DNA of 64,000 nucleotides, from contig OZ020519.1 of NCBI GenBank assembly GCA_963971425.1, positions 2,124,028 to 2,188,027 on the forward strand, read 5' to 3'. Below are positions 48,533 to 58,732 of this stretch, piece after piece. A program made the position numbers and the translations under genes. Source of the stretch: Bryoerythrophyllum caledonicum (taxonomy: Eukaryota; Streptophyta; Bryopsida; Pottiales; Pottiaceae). Below the pieces are notes generated by a model. The model ran no database searches. It was not told where the DNA came from and worked only from the letters and a program-made list of their open reading frames with translations. The number at the start of each line of letters is the position of its first letter. The first letter of the stretch is position 1.

Positions 48533-51500
48533 GGATGTATCCAATTGAGAGATACATGAAGACGCTGAAAGATTACGTACGGACGAACGTACATCGAGAA
48601 GGAAGTATAGCAGAAGGCTATAGACTAGAGGACACGCTTGGGTTCTGCATAGAGTACATGCAGCGGCATACAGCGACAACCCACCGTGTATGGGACCCGA
48701 ACGAGGACGCCATTATGAACGACGAGATATTGAGGCTGAATGAACACACGAAGAGAAGAATGTCCGATGAGGTCCGCGGCCATGCACACGCATTCGTAAT
48801 TGACAACGCACCTTGCTTGGAGCCGTGGCGAGAGTGAGTTCCTCTCTAAGCACTTTCTGATGTTCTTCTTGATATCATTCATATGCATCAAAATAGGAGA
48901 CTCGTGAACGTTACATGCCTGTCCATGCTGACATTGTACATAATATTGTAGAATTTTGGAGGATGTATAGATGATGGACGTGCACATGTCATTTGCAACG
49001 TCCACATGAGCAGGCGGATGTCACTGGAGACGTCTTCGGGGATAAATCCCAACGTCACAGGTGCACTACGTGATTACCGTACATGTCTGATGTCTAAGAA
49101 CAGAGGTGGATGTGTTGTTCAGGGAATACACAACGAAGGGACGCAGATGGGAAGAGCGAGAGGCATTTCAAGTACTATCACGACGTCGTCGACCTTCTAG
49201 ACCGGTGACATACCCACCCGAACTGAGTGATTTGCCAAGCTTTGCTGATTGGCTGAAGGCGCGGGTGCAGGCAGCAGAGTAGGTTGGAGTTCTCTTGGAC
49301 CAGGACGTGATATAGTATTCATGTCCGCCGAAGCGTTATGCAACCTCCCACCGACAAATGTATGCATTTGGGATGCATTTGCGTGTTAGGACTTCCGAAG
49401 GAGGCCTTGTAACTCGGGACTCATGTGTGGTGGCCACCTATATATAGCAATTGCGTTGGGGGATTCGCAATGGGAGGCCCATTGACCATACTACCGAGTA
49501 TGTCGGGTACATCAAGGAGATACTGGAATTGGATTACCGCAATCACTGTACAACGATGTTGCTATGCGAGTGGATTAAAGCGTCACGGGATGTGCGAGTT
49601 CCTAGCATTGAACGTGACAAGTACGGATTCAGCGTGGCAAACTTCAACCACATGGACAACAGAGTACATGCGGATTCCTTGGCATTCCCCTTGCATTGTC
49701 AGCAGGTGTTTTTCTGCGATGTCCCTACGAGACTCGGGTGGAAGATTATTTGCAGAACAGAAGTTAGAGAGAGGCGAAACACACCCCATCATCAACATCT
49801 AGTGGCCAACGCTATCGCTGTTGGTGATGACGAGGACTTCCAGGGCTTGCAACCGCCGATTTTGGAAACGGACCCAATTCGGAGAGTTGCTACGACGGGA
49901 GGGAGATATGTCGTAACCGGAACAGAAACCAACAACCAAGTTGAGACTGAGGAGGAGTAGTGATTTTTGGACATTTTGCTCGTAGTACCGTACTTTACTG
50001 CCCCCTTCATCTATTCGACGGGACATTCCCGCGGACGTGCATGCTGACATTACTATGTATCGGAGGACATTTTACATGTTTTTGCTGACGGCCTCTCACG
50101 TCGTCTACCGTGTCATAGTCAATGTCTGTGCCAAGACGACATGCTGCATCATGAATGTTATGGTAGATGTTTTCAGGGACGTCTTCGTGAACATCCCTGA
50201 AAACATTCTTCAAGACACGGGCCGCATTGTTGCGGATGTCACCGCGGACATGTCAGTAACAACATGCAAATGTCTGAGGGGATGTCGTACAACACGTTCG
50301 GACTAGTGCCAACAGCCACGTCATACGAGACGCAGGTGACATCCACTCAAACATGACCGCATATGGATGTCCCTTTTGATGTTTCTGGTGATGTCTCCGA
50401 GGATGACTACGAAGACACCCAGGTGGGACGTCTCGTAAAACATCTTCCAGAATTTCTGCAAAGACATCATCGCGTTTCTGCAACGTTCTCAAAGACATCC
50501 CGGAGGATGTCTTTAGAGACATAATGATGTCACTGAAGACATATGGAGTTGGATGTCTCAAGTGACGTGGACCAGAACACATAATGACGTCGATGTGGAA
50601 TTGTGCTTGCCATGTAGATGAACAGCTGTAAACTACAAAATATATAATATGTCCACATAGGTATTGCCACTTTGAACTTTGCAAATTCCTTTTCTTTTTT
50701 TAATTCTGGATTTTGTAGAAAAAATACACTTTAATATTATATTAAGTTATAAATATTTTTTTAATATTTAAATATACAGTACTTAATTTAGAATGTCAGG
50801 TTATATTACAGAATAATCAATGCAGTTGAACGAGAGAGAGCCCAATGCAGATGAACGAGAGAGAGCCATGGGATTTTCCACAGGCACTACCGATGCGCCC
50901 GGGATCTCGGAGCAACAACAACGATTTTTACTTGGGCAAGCGATGGGCTTAAATTGATTGACGTGGATCGTTTCCTTACTATTGGCAGAACAGAAGCGGT
51001 TGGCTTCTAGTTTTACTGGTTACATGGGATCTTATGAGTTGCAGGCGGCCGGAGAACCATTTGTCTTTGTTAGGGTGACAAGCAAAGTGGTTGGGGGCGA
51101 GAAGGCCTTGACACCTCACCCATAGAACATGTGGGGCTCCGCGAATCTTTTTGCGACACCCAAGACTAATGATCCTCTTCATGGAGTGAAGGATGGAAGC
51201 CGAAGTAGGGGATTGGTCCACCAAACGAAGGATTTGGAGGAGGTTGTGGAGATTATGTTCGTGGGAGAACACACAACTCACCAAAAAAAGACAATTGGCA
51301 TACTAAGCCAATTGGAAGGATTTGGAAGCTTGGTAGACGTGGAGGGAGAAGAGTCTCCTTCGCATGGCATCCAATAGCAACCAAGGAAGGAGAATCCTGC
51401 TCCAAAGGAACTGAAGGAGGCGGTGTCGTGTTGTAAACTACTACACTATGTAAAAAGATAATATAGATACAAAAAGTGTGGTCGTAGGGTGACCTACAGT

Positions 51501-51713
51501 TTAATTCAATGTGGGAACATTTGGAGCTTGTTAGCCTAGCTTGGATGTACAACATCTCTTGTCTCTAGCTCAGCGGTAGGTAGGTGGCCATACAGGTTTC
51601 ATGTATTGCAGCGTCTTCATGTATCTCTCAATTGGATACATCCACCTGCAATGCACCGGTCCGCATATGAACAGTTGTTCCACGAGATGCACGGGAAGAT
51701 GAGCCATCACGTT
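48533..51713 (+). repeat. 3181-bp direct repeat, copy 2
   Basis: Second copy of 45152-48332. It starts 35 bp before the inner edge of the left arm and runs on into the full right arm. It holds a second DUF4218 3' part (to 48837) and a DUF4216 exon (49451-49960), cut off from any Tnp2 5' half. Confidence 0.92.
51421..51589 (-). repeat. Truncated copy of the SINE-like repeat (duplicated segment)
   Basis: Identical to 48040-48208 because it lies in the 3181-bp duplicated block. Confidence 0.65.
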
Positions 51714-54633
51714 CAGGAATGTGGGCGGAAACTCCTTCTCTAGCACACACGTTGCGATTACCACGTCCCGCATGAGAGCATCGAGGGCGTCTTCCCGTAC
51801 CTCTTTCTCACATATACGCTGGAAGACTCTGCACATTTTGATGATAGCTACGCGCACCTCTTCGTCCGGCAAGTTCCGAACAGCCACCGGGAGAATCTAC
51901 AGGAGGTAGTACAATCATCATGTTCGACTTCTGAAAACAAAAATACAAGAAGGTGGAAATAATCATGGCTGCGATCACCTCTGGGCTCCTACGCTGCGTA
52001 TGTCTCAACAGACATGAGCATTGTCTGGCCAAACATTGAAATGTCATAGAAAACATCATCGTGTCTTGCAGAACATTTGTTTGTGTCCAGACTCCAATTC
52101 AACGTCCACATGTTTTGCAAGACATGGCTTACAAGAAAGGGTCCATACAAGAGAATCCTCAAAAACAGACATTCACAGTTCCCATGCAATGCACTGTAGC
52201 TCTTACAAATAAGTGTATTCTGACTGAAGGTAATTTAAGAGTAGTACCCATACCTGTTGCATGAGGACATGATAGTCGTGTGTCTTCATGTATTGCAGCT
52301 TTCCGTCCTGCAACCGCTTGTGAATTGCTCCCACGTAGTTTCACTTGTACAAAACAGGGAAAAAAAAACCGCACTCGAACTGGAGTTACGGTTCGTTTGA
52401 CCACGCTGTCGGAACAGTCAACACTGTTCCTATATCGGGTTGTCCTGGGTTTTTTGGCTATAACTCCCTTATTTTTGGAATTTTTTGGACGTGTAATATA
52501 CCTTTGGAAGCGTGTTTTTAAGGCGCTTTCAACGGTGTATTACACGTCCAAAAACTCCCAAACATGAAAGAGTTATGGCCAAAAAACCCGGGACAGCCCG
52601 ATTTAGGAACAATGCTGACTGTTCCGACATTGTGGTCAAACGAACCTCAACTCCGAATCGAGTGCGGTTTTTTTTTCCCTGTTTTGTACTAGTGTTTGTG
52701 GGAGTGCAGATGCTGGAAACAATGTGCACAAACTCTCGCTTCTCCTCAGGCTTAAGTATGTATGGTGTCTGTGGCATGTAGTATTCGTCACCTCGGCGTC
52801 CGGGGGGGGCTGCAGCCATATCTCCTCACGTATGTTCAAGTCCTCCACATCTTGACGACTTCCTGGGCTGTCGTTCATTCCAAACAATGTCTTCAGAATG
52901 TTCTCGCATAGATTTTTCTTCCAATGCATGACGTCTAGTACGTGTCGAACCTTGAGATGCTATTAGAATGAACCATGCATGTTGATTAGATTTGTAATAT
53001 TTCATGTACGTTTCTAAGAACATTGCCACGCGGTTCTAGAAACATCCCTCTGCTGCTGAGGATGTCTTGAAGTATGTCTGCAAGAACATCTTCCATAACG
53101 ACATAGACATCACAAGTAACGCTGCGATGTCTACCATGACAGCAACATTGACACAATGCATCCGGTATTTGTTCCAACAGCCAGCATATACGAAGTGTTC
53201 ACTTGCCAGTACGGAAGTTCGAAGAATGCGCTAAGACGTTTGACTCCCGTGTAGTGCACAGGGTCACTTGGAGATCCTTCCCTGCCACCAAGATCTAAGT
53301 ATGACTGCCGCCACGTTGCGTAACGGATGACGTCTGCACCTGACATGATTCGAGGCGCTGTCCGGTTCTCACGCTTCCTATTGAACCTAGTGTTCCTACG
53401 GTACGGATGGTGACGAGCAAGGTACCGACGTGCTCGTCCATACACTATCTTCGAACCTTGTATCCTACGGTCGGGACGCGTATCCCCTGTCTTTGCCATC
53501 CGTGCATTTGTCTCCGGGCCACATTCAAGACATCCTTTATATCCCTTACAGCATAGGCCTCAGATTAGGCCGTGTGCAGGGAAATCCGAAATGGTCCACG
53601 TCAGCAATCCACGTAGATTGAAGCGTCGAGATCCCACGGGTTGGGTAAAATCCTGTGCGGCGACTCCTTGCCAAAGTTGGTGTAGCTCCTTCAACACCGG
53701 GCGCACAAACACGTCGATGTTTGTTGCAGTTGGGGAACGCTTCCCCGATATCAATATGTACATGGATATGAAGAACTTCTTCGTCACAAACCAAGGCTCC
53801 AAATTGTAGACTAAGACCAGCATTGGCCAGTGGCCACGTAGACCAATTTGTGTTGCTCAACTTGAAAGGATTGACACCATCCAGTGCTAAAGCAAGACGC
53901 ATGTTGCGGTCCTCACGTCCAAAGCCGTCAAACGCAACATCCGTGTTGATGTGTTTCCATGCTGGGCTGTCAATCACGGATCGCATCACGCCGTTGACAC
54001 CAACGTGCTTTGTGTGACCTGTCAACATCCCCGCAATTTCTGGTGATCGCCACATCCGTTTCAAGCAGGGAATGAGAGGAAAGTGCCTAATCACCTTGGC
54101 TGGGATGGAGTTAGTGCCCTCCAACCATCGGGACTTGGAACACTTTGGGCATGTCTGCAACTCCGCATGTTCATCCTCATAGAGGACACAACCATCAGGA
54201 CATGCATGGATGTTGTTGTAGTTCAATCCCAACCTTCGAATGGTCTTCGATGCGGCGTAATGACTATTGGGCAGCTTGTTGCCTACAGGGAGCAAATCCT
54301 CTGCCAAATACTGCAACAACTCACTGGTGAACGTATTGCTCACTTCAAAAACAACACACATGTTCATGATGACGATTGTAGCGGAAACAATGCTGGTTCT
54401 GGATCCTGCATACAGCGGTGTGGTGGCTTCCTCATACAATTGCTGGAGGCCATCCACCGTATCGCTATCAATGTCGTCATCCTCTTCCAAGTGTTGCTGC
54501 CCCTCTGCATCCCTATGCAGTGCATCACCACGGTCGAGGGCCTTCATGACCTGGCGCTGGACGTCGTGATTCTCATCCAATGCAGTAACGTCCTCTGTAA
54601 CATGATTATGTCCGGAGATGTCGTCGGCGATGT
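51609..54633 (-). pseudogene. Inverted second copy of the Tnp2 5' half (right arm)
   Basis: Reverse complement of 42162-45186, so Tnp2 is read on minus from 54633 down to GAAGACGCTG at 51609, where it stops inside DUF4218. It carries the same near-42970-equivalent frameshift (about 53825) and the same MITE. The outer flank differs: the minus frame reaches back to 54688 with an unrelated start (MINNNNGPVHPN). No 3' half follows, so this copy cannot encode a full transposase. Confidence 0.88.
52342..52694 (-). mobile_element. CACTA-type foldback MITE, inverted-arm copy of copy 1
   Basis: Same MITE as 44101-44453, carried in the right arm of the large inverted repeat with the same AAA duplication. 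It reflects arm duplication, not a separate insertion. Confidence 0.9.
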
Positions 54634-54712
54634 GGGTCTTGACCGTCGCAGAGTTTGGGTGTACAGGTCCGTTGTTGTTGTTTATCATTGACTCTCATGT
54701 TCTAACGATGTT

Positions 54713-55708
54713 TTGTTTGAATCCTGCGAGACTCTTTGCCATAATAGAGAACCCTGGGAGTCTGAGATCGTGGACGAGATCGAAGAACGGATTCAGGAGG
54801 AGAAGGAGAGTGCAGGTGGTACTGGGGAGGATGACCTCGAAGACTTGCAGAGCCGCTTGGTTGAGTTGGAGGGACAAATGGATGCGACAAACGAGCGTCT
54901 GGAGGCGAAGATTGAGTCCTCGAACAAGCGACTGGAGTCGAAGATTGAAGACTCCACACAGCGCATGGAGGCCATGTTTCGGGAGCTCTTGGCCGGGAAG
55001 ACATCGCACGCGGACTCAACACTGATCCAATCCACGGATCCCCTAGAGCGTGTCCATTCCGTGGCTTTGCAGCACTAGTACAAAACAGGGAAAAAAAAAC
55101 CGCACTTGATTCGGAGTTGCGGTTCGTTTGACCACAATGTCGGAACAGTCAGCACTGTTCCTAAATCGGGCTGTCCCGGGTTTTTTGGCCATAACTCTTT
55201 CATGTTTGGGAGTTTTTGGACGTGTAATACACCGTTGGAAGCGCCTTAAAAACACGCTTCCAACGGTATATTACACGTCTAAAAACTTCCAAAAATAAGG
55301 GAGTTATGGCCAAAAAACCCAGGACAGCCCGATATAGGAACAGTGCTGACTGTTCCGACAGCGTGGTCAAACGAATCGTAACTCCAGTTCGAGTGCGGTT
55401 TTTTTTTCCCTGTTTTGTACTAGTGCAGGAACCTCCACCGCCCACGCCCATCACAGAGACAACGCGCCCAACCTTGCCAATCCATGCTGCCTCTGGCGTC
55501 TCACATCGCAGCGGCCACGAGGATGTTGGAATGGTGGTTGGGCAAGATGTTGGGGGAGACCCTTCTATTGAGCCCGGACAAGGAGAGGGCACCGGGGAGG
55601 GGGAAGATACACTTGGCTTCACACAAGCACCGAACGAAGGCAACAAGGCTCAAGAGGATGATGTACGCAATCTTAGATACGCCGGTGTCTGTAGAGCCTT
55701 CCCAACAG
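54713..55708 (+). pseudogene. Coiled-coil protein of the CACTA complex, split by MITE
   Basis: First block 54713-55072 begins MFESCETLCHNREPW, preceded by an open stretch. It is followed by a charged coiled coil (EEEKESAGG, then heptad-like LVELEGQMDATNERLEAK and KIESSNKRLESKIED). The 353-bp MITE interrupts at CAG; the second block 55429-55708 continues in the same frame (EPPPPTPITETTRP.., GEGTGEGEDTLGF) to a good donor CAG|GTAAAG. A Lys-rich open segment near 56.16-56.33 kb may be a later exon. Its position beside a Tnp2 copy and subterminal repeats suggests the accessory DNA-binding protein of a CACTA element, but I recognise no family. Confidence 0.5.
55073..55425 (+). mobile_element. CACTA-type foldback MITE, independent copy
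   Basis: 353 bp, ends CACTAGTACAAAACAGGG and CCCTGTTTTGTACTAGTG, duplication CAG at 55070-55072 and 55426-55428. Interior differs from copy 1 at scattered bases, so this is a separate insertion. It interrupts the coiled-coil frame exactly at a CAG codon. Confidence 0.93.
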
Positions 55709-55829
55709 GTAAAGTGATGGAGGATGTCCTTAGAGGATCTTCAGACGTCATCACGTTGTACAGGACATCTGGACTAGCATGTATGAAAAGCGTGGACGTT
55801 TTTGGTAACATCTTCGCGTCTGTGTAGAC

Positions 55830-56640
55830 GTTGTTGGACATGTCTAGGAACATAGCAATGTTTCAAGCGACGTTGTCTTGACAATTTAGCTGTGTTTAAT
55901 TTTGATCAGTACATGTGTTGTTATCGTCTATGTAATCACTACGAACTGTAAGCCATTCATATCTCAAATCATGTCTATGTCATATTACTATGAAGTTGAT
56001 AACATGGGTGTACATGGGCTTGTAAACTTCTCTGTTCTACATATAGCAGGGCTAGTGTTGATGTTGTGACTAATTTTCTAACTTGTGATGAATTCAAGGT
56101 GCAGGATGACATGGAAACAGCGGGGGGGGGTCTGCGGGAGCTGAACGACGTAGAATGCAACCAGGTAACATGCTAAAGGCATTGTCAAAGACACCTAAGC
56201 CTGTAGGATTGTCAAAATCGGAGAAGAGCGACACGCAGAAGTCAACGGGAGCTTCCAAAGTGACAAAGGTTGATGCAACAAAGGCAGCCGAAATGTCCAA
56301 ACAGGGGAAGCCGCTTCAGAAGGTTGGAAATATGTACACCCACTCCATATTTGGACTTGTATGTAGGCATATTTCTTTTTGGAACTATGCGGTGGGTAGT
56401 AATGTACATTTTCCAATGAAAGAGTGTCAGAAACTGTATTATCTACAATATACCTAGACATTGCATAAGTATAGTTTGCTGACATTTCACAAGTACAGGT
56501 AGGGACTTCAACAAGAGCAGAGGCGGCCAGAAATAAATGACATACGGGGCCTGCAAAGAAATGGGTGAATGACTTCACCGAAACCTTAGAAGTTCTGAAA
56601 TCTTGATGACTGTTACAAGTCAAAGTTGGATTAAAGCAGG
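55830..56640 (+). other. Putative 3' exons of the coiled-coil gene and unassigned DNA
   Basis: 56104-56163 reads DDMETAGGGLRELNDVECNQ between an AG acceptor and a GTAACA donor, and 56164-56330 contains a Lys/Ser-rich open segment. Otherwise nothing is recognised. Confidence 0.35.
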
Positions 56641-58690
56641 CGGACAAGAAGGACGTTATTGCAGATGTCTCTGAAGACGTCCGCGGAAACACGTGGACGT
56701 TTCCATGCCAGCGTACGACGTCTGGTAGAACATCTCTGCGGACGTCTTGGCCCATATTGTAGCATGTATACCAAAGTGTCAATCATCCAGAACGTCGAAA
56801 TAGTTCATGATTTAGGATATGTGTGCATGCACGATTGGACCATGTATCTTATGATGGTCTTGCGATTGGTAACTAATGCAATAATGTATACTACTCTATC
56901 ACTAGTTTAACCGAAGGCATTGTTGGCATGTTGAATAGGTAGAGCAATGGACAAGCATGGAAATTATTGATGCACACATGGGAGCATCGACAGGCTGTGA
57001 AGACATTGGAGCCAGTGGAAGACGTGGTTACCTGAATGTTAGAAGAGACGTATTGTATGACATCTAGATTATGACACGGGGATGTCTGGGGGGACGCCCG
57101 CGATGTCCTAGTGAATGTATGCATGGTCACGTTAGTATGCTACGTGGGACGTCTACGTATATGCTTCGATGTTCCCTGGAAGACATTGTCCATGGTGTGG
57201 GAATGTTATCTCGGACGACTATGTAATCATGATGATTTTTTTATGACAATTGTTTATTGACATGAGGATGTTCTCTACGACGAGTATGTGTTGAGGACGA
57301 TGTTCATGCCCCCTGTTAGACATGACATTAGAATGTTAGCGTAGACGTCTGTGTCATCACGATGACGTTCTGCAGAATTATTCTTATGTGACAAGTGGAT
57401 GTTACCTACATCGGCTGTGTGATGAGGTTCATGTTCATTTAACCCATTGGACGTGATGTGGTCATGTTTTTCTGGATGTCTACGTGAACATGGTGATGTC
57501 TTTCATAACAATTGTTCTATGACAAGGCAATGTTTTGTGGGACGGCTATGTGATATGCATGATGTCCATCTAGGACGTCGAACGTGACAATAGGATGTTC
57601 TCTAGGACGTTTGGGTGATCATGATGATGTCTCTGAATGCACTTCCTTAGCGACATGGGGATGTTTTATGAGACGTCTACTTTTCAAGGGTTCAGTCTCT
57701 TTCTCGGATCATATAGACGCGCGGATGTATTCTCGGACGTCTCGGTCTACGTGATGATGTCTTCAGTAACACCTATGACATGGCGAATGGATGTCTTTCG
57801 CGACGTCTACATGTCGTCATTGATGTCTTGGTAACACGTCACACATGATGCACAGATGTTTTCAGGGACTATTGTAGGGTCACGACGACGTATTTCATAA
57901 CATCCATAAATTTGAAGTAGATGTTTTCAGAGACGTCCTGAAGAACATTATGACGTCATCATATAGATGTCCGCGCGTTCACAACGATGTCCACATAGAC
58001 AGTACTCGTGTCTTCTACAGCATGTCTCGTATCCTCCAAAACATCATCAAATACACGCCGTGAACAATACCATGTCTCAGGAGATGTCACATCAGACACG
58101 CATAAATTTTATGAGACATCCGCGATGACACCTTCTATAACCACGTACATGGATAAGCAACGTACCTCAGAACTTGGTCATGTCTATGGACATGTCCTGT
58201 GCAACATGGCAATATTCGACAAAATGAACATCCATAGCCAGTACGCGTCGTTGTAGACATCCACGTCGACATCTCCACGTCAATCTGGGACGTTTTGTAA
58301 AACGCAGCCATGTTCCCAGTGACGTCCCAGCAAACATGAATCTGAAAAAAAAATGACGCAAATCCCTGCTGACGTGGCACGCCACGTCACTCTTTCCCGG
58401 GTCTACATCAGAGGCCACGTGGGTCCACGTCACATGCCACGTCAGATGCCATGTCACCAATGGAGAGGATGAATTTCCCGGCCATGTGGCACTGCCCGTC
58501 ATCCTGCCGCTTAGGTGCCGTCTACGTGGCGCTCAGTTGGCACCATTTCCAGCCTCCCAAAATCTCTGAAAATCGTCCATGTCGTAGGGATGTCCTCGCG
58601 TTTTTGGTGATGTCCCCACGCGTTATAGCGTGTTACACGCGTTGGTACGTCAGAGGAATGTAAATTCGGATGTCTACATGTCTCTTGGGA
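56640..58690 (+). repeat. GATGT/GACGTC-rich repeat region, subterminal-type
   Basis: About 2 kb saturated with GATGTC, GACGTC, GACATC and ACGTC. The core 57201-57990 is a tandem array of about twelve degenerate units of 63-67 bp. Beyond 58.3 kb the motif changes to CCACGTCAC-type words. The region resembles 46.6-47.2 kb and probably marks the other flank of a CACTA element. No CACTA/TAGTG terminus was found near 58.7 kb. Confidence 0.65.
57201..57990 (+). repeat. ~65-bp tandem array with GGATGTT..GACGTC units
   Basis: Unit starts near 57201, 57266, 57331, 57397, 57459, 57526, 57594, 57659, 57722, 57789, 57853 and 57920. Each unit opens with (G)GATGTT, then GACGTC or a variant about 8-10 bp on, then TACGTGATCATGATGATGTCT-like sequence. 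Confidence 0.75.
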
Positions 58691-58732
58691 CATGATTTAG
58701 GACGTGACAAAAAACACGGGTTTCTTATACTG

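Noticed and set aside
48189..48679. Open frames spanning the N gap
   Set aside because: They exist only because N is translated as X; the gap is a placeholder.
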